This document shows positions 1 to 12,000 of a stretch of 64,000 nt of DNA, piece after piece. The DNA is taken from NCBI GenBank assembly GCA_001939145.1, contig LSRX01000361.1:558228-622227 (forward strand), written 5' to 3'. The notes under the pieces were generated by a model, which was given only the letters and a program-made list of their open reading frames with translations, searched no databases and was not told the origin of the DNA. Every line of letters begins with the position of its first letter. Positions within the stretch are counted from its first letter, which is position 1. The position numbers and the translations under genes are program-made. This stretch comes from Symbiodinium microadriaticum (lineage: Eukaryota; Sar; Dinophyceae; Suessiales; Symbiodiniaceae).

Positions 1-36
1 AATGTGTGGAGTGCGGCTATGTGGCGTGAGGCACAC

Positions 37-62
37 CCACATCGCGCACAAGCGTTGATGAC
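37..62 (-). CDS. PPR exon, VINACARCG
   Basis: After AG at 64-63 the frame reads VINACARCG, the first helix of a PPR repeat. A GT donor lies at 36-35. The exon is phase 0 at its start, matching the exon at 374-416. The gene continues beyond base 1. Confidence 0.6.
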
Positions 63-3000
63 CTCAGGAGATTCTCGGAGAGAGACGCAGGGATCCCCAA
101 CCCAAAGGATTCTAGCCTCCGATATGGGCTGTACCTACACAAAGCGGCCTAAGGATTCCTTGGAGAGAAACCGCACCTTGTACCCAAAAGTCGCTTAGGA
201 TCCTACCTGAGCTATTGATTTGTCGATTGAGCCGTCTTATGGGCTCTTGGGATCGAACCCAGTGGCTGGCCGCAAACCCGAGCAGGTTTCGGGATCCTCT
301 TGCGCATTTCGAAGCCTTAAGGGACCCTTAGACCCCTGACCTGTAAACTCCTATGCGGATTGCTCCGAGCAACTCCATTGAAGCTCATCAAATCCGGCCG
401 CAGGTTCATGTCCGTCCTGCTGCAAGCAACAGACTTTGAGGGTTCAAGGCCTTCCGGGGTTTGGGGTCCCTATGGTCTTTAAGGTTCAGTGTCCCAAGAA
501 AGGCCAGGCAAGGCAGTGCAGGAGGCCTAAAGTCTTGGCAAAAGGCGCTTGTAGCCGAGCCACGCACTTTCCAGCCACTTTTCCGCTTTCTTCAGCTCGC
601 CAGCTTGGGAGCACGCATTTATGACACCTGGGGTGTGGCGTGCAGGAGTCGGCCAAGAGGTGAAGCAGGTTAGGAGTAGGGTGTTGGGGACAGACGCCAC
701 TATACCAACACCGCTACCGCTGCCGCAGCCACACGCACACAAGAAAGAGCCAACATAACAAAATAGTGCCACAAGCCAACGCGCTTCATGCCCAAGCCAC
801 AGCCTTTCTCCGAAGAAGTACCGCACCGAGAAAGAGCCCATGTTTCGACTAGCTGCTGTCCTTCGAAAAAGGGCTATTGCTCAGCGACAGTTGTTGAGAG
901 TTAGCAACATGAAGCCTACCTTATCCTCTTGTTGCAGCTCCCCAGCCATAACGTCAGTCTCGAGCACGCAGATCTCTAAGAGCTGCAGTCCCTAAGCCTT
1001 ACCCTGAGGCTCCAGAAACATCTAATCAAACACTGGAGCTGTTGTGCTTACCATACCATACTAAATACTTCGGTCTTAGGCCTGAGTGTTAGAAGTCCTC
1101 AAACCTTTGCGTCTTCTGCATCCAGATCTGGGGCATAGACTCACCCTTCACCGCGCATCTTTAATTGAAGTGGGAGTAAGAAATAGAGCAGTGCTCCCAT
1201 ACGGTCCCTATAGATTACCGTGCACACCAACGCAAGGCGCTGTGTCATCCGGCTTTTGTCTGCAAGCGGCTGTTCAAAACAATGATGTTCGGCGACAGCC
1301 GCAGAGTTTTTAGCTCCCGCAGGCACTCTTCGGCACCTTTCGGTCCGAAAGTATCACTTTGCGGTCTAGGGCTTAGGGGTTTAAGGCTCCCTAACCCTAA
1401 AGCTTCTCAAGGAGTCCAAGGGTTCTTAAGGTTGCTTAAAGGATTTCTTGAGAGTCCGAATGCCTAAATCTTAGAGCCCGTCAAGTACTAAACTGTATTG
1501 TTGCTGTACCACTACCTTAAAGACAGGAGATACCTCCTCACTGGATCTTTGGGACCCTTAGAGTGGGCTTGGGGCTCAGGATGTGGGGGTAAGGGCATGG
1601 AATCTGCCTGTCGGAGACAAAACGGGCGACTGACTACAAACTACCTGCAGTACTCTGTCTCCCTCGTTTTGTTTTTAATCTCGCTGCCTGGTGTTTGCCT
1701 GGTCCTCTTACATCCTGTGAAGGCTTAGTGGGACCCGGCTTTTTTTGGAAAAAATCTTGCCTAGTGATTCAGGAGTCATAACTTTTCGAGTTTAGATCAA
1801 AGTGTTTGAAGTTAAGTCTGAAACAGCAGGCTTCCAATAATGAGTGCAAGCTAAAGGGCAGCTTTTGGCTGGTCACTGACGCACGCTGGTTAGTTTGCAC
1901 ACCCCACACTCTAGCAAAACCGAAGTTTTCTTGTGGACAGCATCCCAGGAAGTCTCTTGACTACGCCTGTTGCGATTGCTGCAGGCTGCACCACCCACGA
2001 CATGTTAGTTCACGAAGTCATTTCCCTGTGCCGAAAGGAGTGACACCATATGTTGGGGCACGGGCCTCCTGCATTCTGGTATCCATACCAGAAACCCTAC
2101 ACAACCATACTCCAACGGCCACGATGAGAAACGCTCGAACAAGTGACGAATGAATCGGCCCTGCTTGGCATTGGCGTTCGCCAGATTGCCTTCGTTGCAC
2201 TGGCGACGCAGTTTGAGTCTAGTTACTTAAAACATCTTGCAACCGAAAGTCAAGAACGACTTCTAGTACTGCGTACTCTCTGAACCGTGGATCATTCAAC
2301 CACAACCTGAATCTAAAACAAACTGATTCAATGGCACTTTGCCCAGCGTCACGATGTCGGGCGCGAGCGCTCGTTGCTTCATGTTCTGGAACCACTCATC
2401 GGCTTTATCCGCCTGGCTATGCCGTTAAGGCCTTAGCGTGTACTTCTTTGGACTTCCAGGTTGAGGCTTGAGGCATTTAGGATTCAGATTGCCCCCGTCG
2501 GTCTCGGTGGAGGCTGATCGCCAAGATTCCAAGAGTCAAAAGGGATCAAACCCCACATGTCGAAAGCCAAACGAGGCCCCTGCACTGTCATCATTGTTCT
2601 TTTGATTATGGTTACTGTCCGGACAACCCCTGAATCAAGTGTTTGTCAAGTGAAAGACGAAAGCGCGAGAAAGAGTTAACTGCCAGAACAAATGAGGAAG
2701 TCGCGGCTCCTGATTCTGCAAGATGTGTGACGCAGTGGGTCAGATCAAGCCGTGTCTAGGTCTACGTAAGCATGCTCGCACCTTCGCAACCTGGTCTTCG
2801 TGTTAAAGTCAATGTCTCTGTGTTTCGGAATAGTATTCCATGGCTTAGAGATGCTTAGGGCTTCTGGAGTAAGGAATTGCTGCTGCGGTTAGGATTGCTG
2901 TAGCTGGAGCATTTCAGTTTTCACATCCCGACTTGTGCGCCTCCCCAGCGAGGGCACACCTCAGCTTTTCGGTGTAGTATGGAAAAGGAATACGATCGCC

Positions 3001-6000
3001 GATCAAGATCATTGGATCTTCACAAACGGGACACAGGGGTAGTAAGTTGTCAAGCCTCTGTTTATTAGTAGTAAGCTATTGAGATAAGGGTACGACACAG
3101 ACGCCGCTGTAAATACCAGCCTGTTCGAGAACAGCAACCCTAACCCATGCAATAGGCGGGAACCGGACCACGTTGGGGGCAAGAGTTTGCAGAAACTCCA
3201 CGATCTGGTCCTCTGAAGAAAGGAGGACTTACAGGTGTAGCCTCGAAAGCTCACTGCAGCTGCTGTCAACCCATATATGGAGCCTAGACTGTCCCAAATC
3301 CTGACACCTCCAAGACTTGAAGAAACCCTGCATCGAGCTGCAGTCGAAGCTGAAGGGCTGGTATTTCATCGGTCTGTTTCGCCCGGGTTCCACCTCTCTC
3401 AGCCCGGTTTTCGGTCTCGTAATTACAGGGTTTGAGGTAGGCCCCACGCGGGAACTCCCCAACCTGAAACCCTAAAGACCTAGTACCGCACAAAGCGGCA
3501 CGGCCACGGCTGCCGATGATGAACAGATAGAGCCACGGTGCGACTGCAACACCGTGTTGAACATCTGAACGCTGAGGTGCAGCCCAACCTCAATCCTGAA
3601 AAGGCTCAGTCTTCGATCTTTGGTGGTTCTCCTTGCATCCGAGGGCGTTTAAACATGACTTTCGGGTCTCGATTTCGGCGCTCACACTCGGACACTCTGC
3701 GGTTCGAGGTCTGCAAAGAAGTGAAGCCATATTCGAGTACAAGACCCTAAGACATCCAGATCCATAAAAATAACAACCTCCGAAGTGGAAGGGTCTTCTT
3801 GTCGCACTCCTCCTGTAGGAAGAGTATCAGGTTATCGACGCTTTCGAAACACTATAGACCCTAAAACCTCTACGGCTTTAGGGTTTTGCGTTTAGGATCG
3901 AAGCCCGACCTGCTCTAGTGACTCTAGTGCAGTGCAATTCACACTAGTTCGCCAGGCTTCGCTCTGTTCATCCAGCGCTCTGCCCCAGCCGGATCTGCCT
4001 CCTTTGCCCATGCCTCTGTCGAACTCTAGACAGGGCCTTAATCCGGATTAGCACTCGCAACCAACTGGTCCTCCGCATTTTGGCCTATCACAATGGGCCC
4101 AACCCAATCATGCTAGAGTTCCGGGGTCCCCGCTACGATAGCGTATCAGCATTGTATCTGACTACCTACGGCACCCAAACCCTCTTGTTGTCACCAAAGA
4201 TGTCATAGCCCCATGGTCCGCATGGCCCGCAACATAAATGCAAGTCAACTCAAGCAGGCCGGACTTGTTCAGCTTTAGGGAATCATGCCAAGGCCAAAAC
4301 CTTTCTGGAACCTAGAAGGTAACAACCATTCTGAAGCTGATTGGGCATCGAACCGCTTGGGGGCTCTTCCTGACCGGGCATTCTGGGGTTCAGAACTCCA
4401 GAACGGAAAAGTAGCTTCCTGCTTGGACCGAGAGACCTCTAACCCCCAAAAGCCGACACAGTTGTTAATCTCGGGTTCGCGCTTTAGGCTCTGGATTTAA
4501 CTGGAGGGATGACAGAAGACGGGGTTCGTAGCTCAAGCAACACATGCAACGGCCACCATCAAACAGGACGCGGCAATTGCGACACAAAGGCCCCGATGCA
4601 CACATCTTATATCCTGAATCTTCACGTGACTTAAGGTCTTAAGATAGACTGGCTAACTTAAATTCATGGGACCCTTGGTGCTCTCTATGCTTGGCCTTCA
4701 TGACCGCGCCATAGCAGGCAGCATCCGGTTGAATCTTGAACCTTATCTCCCAAACGTGGGGTCTCCATAAATAAAAAGTGTATGTATGTCTGTATATATA
4801 TATATATATGTATACATAGCGAGAGAGAGACACAGACAGAGAGAGAGAGAGAGAGCACGACAGAGACAGAGAGATAGCTTCCTTCAGGGTTTCGGCGCTC
4901 ACACTCGGACGATTTAGGTGAGGCGTGTGGGTTCGAGAACTTGCAGAGAAGGCCCACCCACCACCCCCACAGAAACGTCTCGCCCCCGTGAACACTCCAT
5001 ACAAGCAAGGGCTGCTTCATGCTACAGAAGTCACGAAGTGGGCCGAAGCGCGTAACACAGGTTTAGGGCAGTTAAGGGATGCGGTATTGAGAGTGCATGG
5101 CGTTCGCTCCGAAGGATTCAGGATTGGCTGGTTTGGGCCAGTTGAAAGCCCCGCAACATGCCAAAGCTCATGTTACGGAGAACAACCCATCTCTAACCCA
5201 AGCCGGTAGTTCCATGCTCGAAAACAACATGCGATCCTCATTGCAGAAAGACCGGCAAGAAAGGGACGCCTGACGTTGAAGAAGGGACCACATTGAGTCC
5301 GACAGCACTCTCGGTTCCCCAACCCATTGAAAAGTTGAGTCCAGAACCTGAGGTTTTGTCACCCTTTTTAACCATGATCTGGGCCTCTCTCACGACCAGC
5401 TCCGTTCCCGCAACAAGCTTTGCACTAGGAATCCTCAAGGAAACGGGAGGGGCCTACATTACAAGCCCCATGAGGCCTCGGTGTAAATATCTTATGCTGC
5501 GATGCCTGCGCTGAGCCAGTATAGCCAAGACGGAAGCCTCAACCTTCGACGATAATCGTCGTTTCAGATTCCCACAGGGTCCTCATATACTAATTACTAC
5601 CATTGGAACTAGGTCCCCAAAATGCCCCAAAGACCATCCCTATAAACAAGCCCTGCTGGGAACACCCGAAGCAACAACTCGAAAAGACTGGCACAGCATT
5701 GAAATAACGCCCCCTTCTTGGGCCGTAAGCCTCAAAGCCCATGCTATACGAGAGTCAGAGAATTTTCCCTGAAAGCCCCCAGAGACTGATTGCATAGAAT
5801 AAAGCACTATAGAAACTGTTAGGTTTAGACCAGGGCGACTCCTGAGCTCTGGCGAACCAGACTTCCGCCCCCTCAGGGTCGCCAGCTTCCGCAAAGGCAT
5901 TTAGCAGGCCTGGGCATCTCTGAAGCTGTTTCTTGGAGTTTCGGAACGGATTTGTGTAAGGGCTTCTCTGAGTGTTTCTTGTCGTTCATATAGGGGCCTT

Positions 6001-9000
6001 AAACATGTGAGAAGAGGCGTCGGAGGCACGCTATACTATGCATGTACAATGGGGCGCTAGAGCAAGTTTTTCTCTGAGGGTTCCTTGTCGGGTTCCGCAA
6101 TGGGCGCTTTTTGTGGGTTTCTCTGAGGGTTTACGTTCGGGACCCCTTACGCCTGTCGCGTTTCCATAACGGTGCCTGTCGTGGTCTTCGCGTTTTGTGC
6201 GCTGTGAGTTGGGGTTTTGCATGGCTAAGGTCCGTGGTGTCGAGGGTTTGAGTTTGAGGGCTCAGGAACGTTCGGGTTCTAGGCATGTGAGCTTCTCCGA
6301 CGGGCATAATTAAGTTGCCTCGACTTACGGATTGGGAGCTTTGGGTGTTGTAGTTTTCCGGGCCTCGGCGAAGCAGAATCGTCAGTTAACTTCCGTCAAC
6401 CCTGCTAGGACTACGTACAAACAGGAGAGGATCATAAACGTTGCTACTCCTTCTTCATATATAGGTTTTTCGGATTGTAAATTACCAGCGGCCGCATACT
6501 CACACCCAGAATAAAATTCTCGCCGATATTCCTAAGGAATGTAACCAACGTCATGTAAAGCTAAAGCATTTCAATAAAAAATAAAGGAAAACCTTTAACC
6601 GTAGAATCCTTAGTCTCGAGGACTCCTTAAATCTCTGGACCATGCGACCCCTATATAGTAGAATAGACGTACGCCCACGGACAAAACTACGCCGAGCATC
6701 TGCCAAAAGCCACAAGGTTCACTCGAACTCCAGAAGCGTGCATCCGTGTGAACCACCTCTCCTGGGTAGAGCTTCAAGCAGAGCTAGTAAGGGATCCTAT
6801 GTAAACCATAAAACCCTAAACCCCGAGCCCGGATCTGTGTCGATTTGAGCACTTGTGTGGTTGGGCGAATTGATGTGCGGTGGGGTTTGGTGATGTAGGT
6901 GCTGCTCCTCAGAGAGCCTATAGTTGAGCACGCTGACATCACCCCAGACCACAGCCTGAAAAAAAAACAAAAAACTCCGGTTTGCTGTTTGTTAAAGAGC
7001 CATCTGCCACCTGCTGCAGGGGTGCCGAGCTTAGGGCCGCTTAGACGCCCAGCTACTCAAGGCCGCAAGTCTACCACATGGGCCGCGCTTGTTGTACCTA
7101 GCTTCCTGCTGCAACTTTCGTGGGCTTGAAAGATATGCGGTGCAGGGACCGCGTTTTACGACGATTTGACTTAATTAAGTATGCCCAAAGACCATGGGAC
7201 ACAAGGCTTTGGGCTGTCTTGCGGCATATTGACTATCCGAAATGTCACACGGCAACCACCTTCAAGATCTTCTTAGATACGAAGCTCCTGGCAACCCTTC
7301 AACCTTCAAGGAATCGCCATGCGCCCTGAAGGATCATCCTCAAGGGTTCCGTACGGTAGGGCTACGGCTGATGCATCAGGAACTTGCTTGCAAGGGAAGA
7401 GTAATTAAGGTTGGGCAGGCTGTTGTCGATCACCAGTCTCAAGCTCTATATTATGGTCCGAAATCCTTGCACCGGAGACTGTTGACTTAAAATCTGTAAA
7501 GATAAAGACTACGATGCTCCGATCTGGCTCAGGGATCCGCATCTCTCGGCGATCCTGCGGCTGCGGCAGCCTTCAGCACGGCACCATAGCCTTCTTTAGG
7601 TTGTTTTAGGTGCACTTGCAGGAGTTTAAGGGTTCGTAGCACAGAGTTTAAGCCTGTATTATGGTGTAGGACAAGTTTAGGGCATTAGGCCTAGAGACTA
7701 AGGGGGGTCTGTTTCTGCCTGCACAACAGAAGTGTGTGCATCAATCACAGCCTTCACTGCCGGACAGCTTGGAGTCTCGATCCGCGAACTCGGTGTCCGA
7801 AACCGTAAGCTCAGAGTTTCAGGCTTGAAAAGTAATGCACAGCGTGGACTGGGGTCTGTTTTTCTGCACTTCACCTGCTAGTTTAGTTCTGCTCTTGACA
7901 TCATCATCGATGGCATTCTTGCTCGTTTGTTACCGTTGCTGATGTTTAGGGCTTTCATGCCCTTCAAGCTTCGCAAGCCAGGGTAGAGCTATCACTGAAT
8001 GCGCGCATTCCAACAAAATACCCTAAGCCACGACAACATGGTCGGCCCAGTCCCTTCCACCCAAACCCTGCGCCCGATAGCCTTGCCCAGCTTCTGGTGC
8101 TGCTGTTGCTTGTCCGGCCAACCATTTGAGACCGGCCAACCATTTGAGACCGAAACACCGCCGAAATTTGGATCAAAGTCACTGCGGTCGTCTGCGATGT
8201 GGCCATCCTGGGTCGTGTCCGTCCGTCCGTGGGTGTGTGTGTGTGTGTGTGTTTGTGTGTTTGTGTGTTTGTGTGTTTGTGTGTTTGTGTGTTTGTGTGT
8301 TTGTGTTTGTGTTTGTGTTTGTGTTTGTGTTTGTGTGTTTGTGTGTTTGTGTGTTTGTGTGTTTGTGTGTTTGTGTTTGTGTTTGTGTTTGTGTTTGTGT
8401 TTGTGTGTGTGTGTGTGTCAGTTTGTTTTTGTGTAGTTGAGGGGGTTCTGCCTTGGGAGTCTGGTTTGGGCCTTCTTGGAAACGAGGCTGCAAGCCACAA
8501 TCAGAGCATGTCGATTCGGACCTAGGGACAAGGGTATTGGGTCTTAGGGTGCAGGGCTTTAGGGAAACGGAGCTGTCTTGTGGGACTTTTAAGTTCGCCG
8601 GGCGGAACTTGGTCGTGCCCCCGCCTCTGCACTTCTTGACATACAAGGCATAAGCCATCGCCTCTATCTGCCATGGCTATGGAAGGAAACTCTGAAAGTC
8701 CGAAACCATGTGAGGCTCGTAATTCCTACACCTTCAACCCAACCTCGGCTTTGGGCACCTAACCAAGCCCCAAACCTGTCGTCATGGAACCCGCGAAATG
8801 GGAGTTTCTGCTAGTTCCGGAAATAGAGAGACCTCACATAAACGTCGAAAAACAGCATATGCAATGACACAAGCCACCACCCCCACAAAAAGAACGCACT
8901 AATTCCAAACAACAGCACAATGACACCTAACAATATCAGAAACACCCATATGCCTTAAACCCTAGGGCCTAGACCCTAAATCCTTAACACAACTTAAACC

Positions 9001-12000
9001 CTAAACCGGTTCAAATCCAACCTCAGGCTGCCAGGCAGGGGTCTGCTTCAAGCCGCTCCATGCTCGCTTCCTCAGTACAGGAGTATCGCGTCGCTTTGGG
9101 GTCTACGCTTTTGGGTGCTTTGGATTTGGGGCCCTTATAACTCCATAAATCCTAAAGCCGAAAACAGTGCCCAACAAAGCCCTTCCTTTATCTTGCGTTC
9201 ACCCCATAACAGCCTTGATGACCCCGACCAAGCCTTCTACATCATCCTCAGAAACAGCCCTTCGACCACAACCGTCTTTGCGACCGTAAAATCCTCGCAA
9301 AAACCAGGCACCCCGCATGATAGGAGCCTTGTGCAAGCCCACACAGCTCTATCAATGCCAGAATACCCCTGAAAAGCTTTAGAATACGAGAGAAAAGCCA
9401 GAACCCGCCCAAAAGAACACCAAGGGCTCGAAAAAGCCAACAAAAAGAACCCTAGCCACGATAAAGGGACCGACAAAAATCAACACCAACCAACACCCTC
9501 AACCCTCTAAACCCTAAACTCTCTCTCTCTCTCTCCCCCTCTCTCTCTAAGGCCTTTTTGCAGCAGGCTTCGCTCGCCCTAAACCCGAAATGCTTGAAGT
9601 GAAAACCAAAAACATAACAATCCGGGACCAAGGGGCCGCTGCGCGAAGGTCGCCGGCCTCGGCGGCTGCGTTGATGAGGCTCGTGAAGCCTTGGCTTAGG
9701 GTTTAAAGAGTTAAGGGTCTAGGGGTTTCGGGTTTAGGGTTTAAGAGCTAAGGGCTTAGGGTTTCGAGTTTGGGGTTAAGGCTTAAGGGTTTAGGGCTTC
9801 GGGTTTAAGGGTTAAGGGTTTAAGAGTTAAGGGTTTTTTTCCCACCCGCTTCGCTGACTAGGTCGCACTGCAGGGAAAACCCAGACTCCAAGACTACAGA
9901 CACGGGGGCAAGTCTCGTACGGAAACAACCGCATAGGTTACGAGAAAAGAGTACACTGCACAGGACTCGCAGATACAACAGCCAGAGTTAAGGGCTTAGG
10001 GAGCTTAAGGGTTAAGGGCTTAAGAGTCAAGGGTTTTTTCCCTCCCACTTAGCAAGGACGAGCCCGCATTGCAGAGTCAAGGGTTTAGGGTTTCGGGTTT
10101 AGGGTTAAGGCTCAAGGGTTGAGGGTTTAGAGTTTAAGGGTTCGGGGTTTAAGAGCTAAGGGTTTCAGCACTCACTCTCGGACTTGCCTCGGGCTTACCG
10201 TTAAGGCTTAGGGGTTGTGGGTTTAGAGTTTAAGGGTTTAGGGTTTCGGGGTTAGGGTTAAGGCTTAAGGGTTTAGGGTTAAGGGTTTAAGGGTTAACGG
10301 TTTAGGTTTTCAGGGTTCAGGGTTAGGGGTTTAGAACTTCGGCTTTAGAGTTGAACGGTCAGGGTTAAGGGTTTAGGGTTTCGGGTTAAGGGTGTAGGGC
10401 TTAAGGGTTTAAGAGTTAAGGGTTTTTTTCCCTCCCACTTAGCAAAGACGAGCCGTTTAGGGTTAGGGGTTTCGGGTTTAGGGCCCTTTGGTGCTGTTGT
10501 GTAGGCGGTTTTACAATGGCTGCAAGGGTTGAGGGCCGTCGGTGCTGCATATTTAGTACAGGGATTGAACTTTGAACTGGACTTACAATAATACAATTTA
10601 AAATGAGGTCGCCCTTCGAAACGCGGCCGCATCCACGACCGCGAGAGTGTTTGGAAGATTCCGTAAGTGAATGCTCCCCAGCAGCCATACAGAACTTGCA
10701 CAAGGATCAAACCACTGAGGCTTGCTGGGAAACGCTGTACCTATGAGCCCCAAAACGTACATATTTACATATGTATATGAGAAAAAGAGCCACAATCTAT
10801 ACGCGTAACATGCCCCAAAGCTTTGACCCCTAAACCAACAGAAACCCTGCAACCCAGCGGCACCGCGGGCCGGGTGACCTTTGCTTTGGTTTTTGAGGTG
10901 AAGATTTAGGGTTTAAGGTTCAGGGTTTAGGGATTTAGGATTGTTTGGGATCAGGGTTCAGGCTTCCAGGGTTGCAGGGTTTAGGGTTTCAATTTGTGGC
11001 GGACCTTCTGTGACTTCGCCCTGCAAGCTCCCGAAAGCAGAGCAAACGTGTCGTCTCAAGCACTGGGCTTTAGACCCCAACCCGTCATGATGTAGGAACC
11101 TAATTCAGAAACCCTGGCCCTACAACCTCATACTACTAGGGGTCAAACAAAGAAAGAAAGAGCCCGAATAAAGGGTTTCTTAATCAGTTTCCTCATGGAT
11201 CTAGGGTACCAGGGTTCATGTTTACTGGGGACTGGGCGTTTCATGATCAAGGTCTAGTGTGATAGGGGCCTGGGGTATAAGGCTTCAGGGGCTTAGGCTT
11301 AAGGGTTTAGCTCATTTTAGTTTAGATTTAGACGTGGACGGTTTAATGGTTGTAGAGTGGGTTAGAGGGGTTTGCGCCCTCGTATCTGGACACAGCCAGA
11401 TGAAGATCCCTGTCGGAGTCCACGGCTCTGAAATCTACAAAGTGGCTAGCCAGGATGCTTGGCAGGACCGCATCAGACACAAATGCCGAAACTCTGGGCC
11501 GATAAGGGGTTACAGATCACCTTGCAGGGTTCATATACGGGTCAGGGTTTTTTGGATTTGCACGCTATAGGGGCTATGATTATAGGGAGTGGTGTCAGAG
11601 TAGACTTGGAACTTCCAACACCCTAGGTTGAAAGTCTCAAGGACCTTAATCAATAGAGAACATGTCAACTTTGTGACATTTCAGAAAAATGGGAACCACA
11701 AGGCCCATGGAACGCTGAAATAGGTACTCCTCGTCCTGCTTCCAGTTGTGGGGAGCTCCCGCGTGTCACGCGTGAGGTCGAAGAATGAAGGTGTGTGTCC
11801 ACTGCTACCATTACCACCACCACCCCCGCCACCGCCACCGCCGCCACCACACTACTACAACAACTATACCACTACTACTACGTAGTTATGTAGGTAGGTC
11901 GGTGGGTAGGTAGGTACATTTGCCACATCTGGCTCCTGTTCCCATAATGTCCCGACCAAACTAGAAACCTAAAGCCCTGTCCCCAAAAGCCCTAGACCTG

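Larger units (their letters stand above)
9690..10480. repeat. Degenerate telomere-like (TTTAGGG/TTAAGGG) block
   Basis: About 0.8 kb rich in TTTAGGG, TTAAGGG and TTCGGG units, all in the same orientation. It contains three copies of a unique segment of about 50 bp (9821-9871, 10021-10073, 10410-10454). Because it is internal and degenerate, it looks like an interstitial telomeric-type array or stacked retroposon tails rather than a chromosome end. Confidence 0.8.

Noticed and set aside
240-300. Possible tRNA (GGGTTCGATCCCA on the minus strand)
   Set aside because: T-stem pairing has a mismatch and there is no A box at the right distance; it also lies in the PPR locus.
7964-8658. Open frames of 104-178 residues rich in Cys/Val/Phe or Thr/His/Asn
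   Set aside because: Translation of the (TG)n/(TTTGTG)n microsatellite.
9000-9020. B-box-like GGTTCAAATCC on the plus strand
   Set aside because: No A box upstream; surrounding sequence is CCCTAAA-rich.
9690-10480. True chromosome end
   Set aside because: The telomere-like block is internal, degenerate and flanked by ordinary sequence on both sides.
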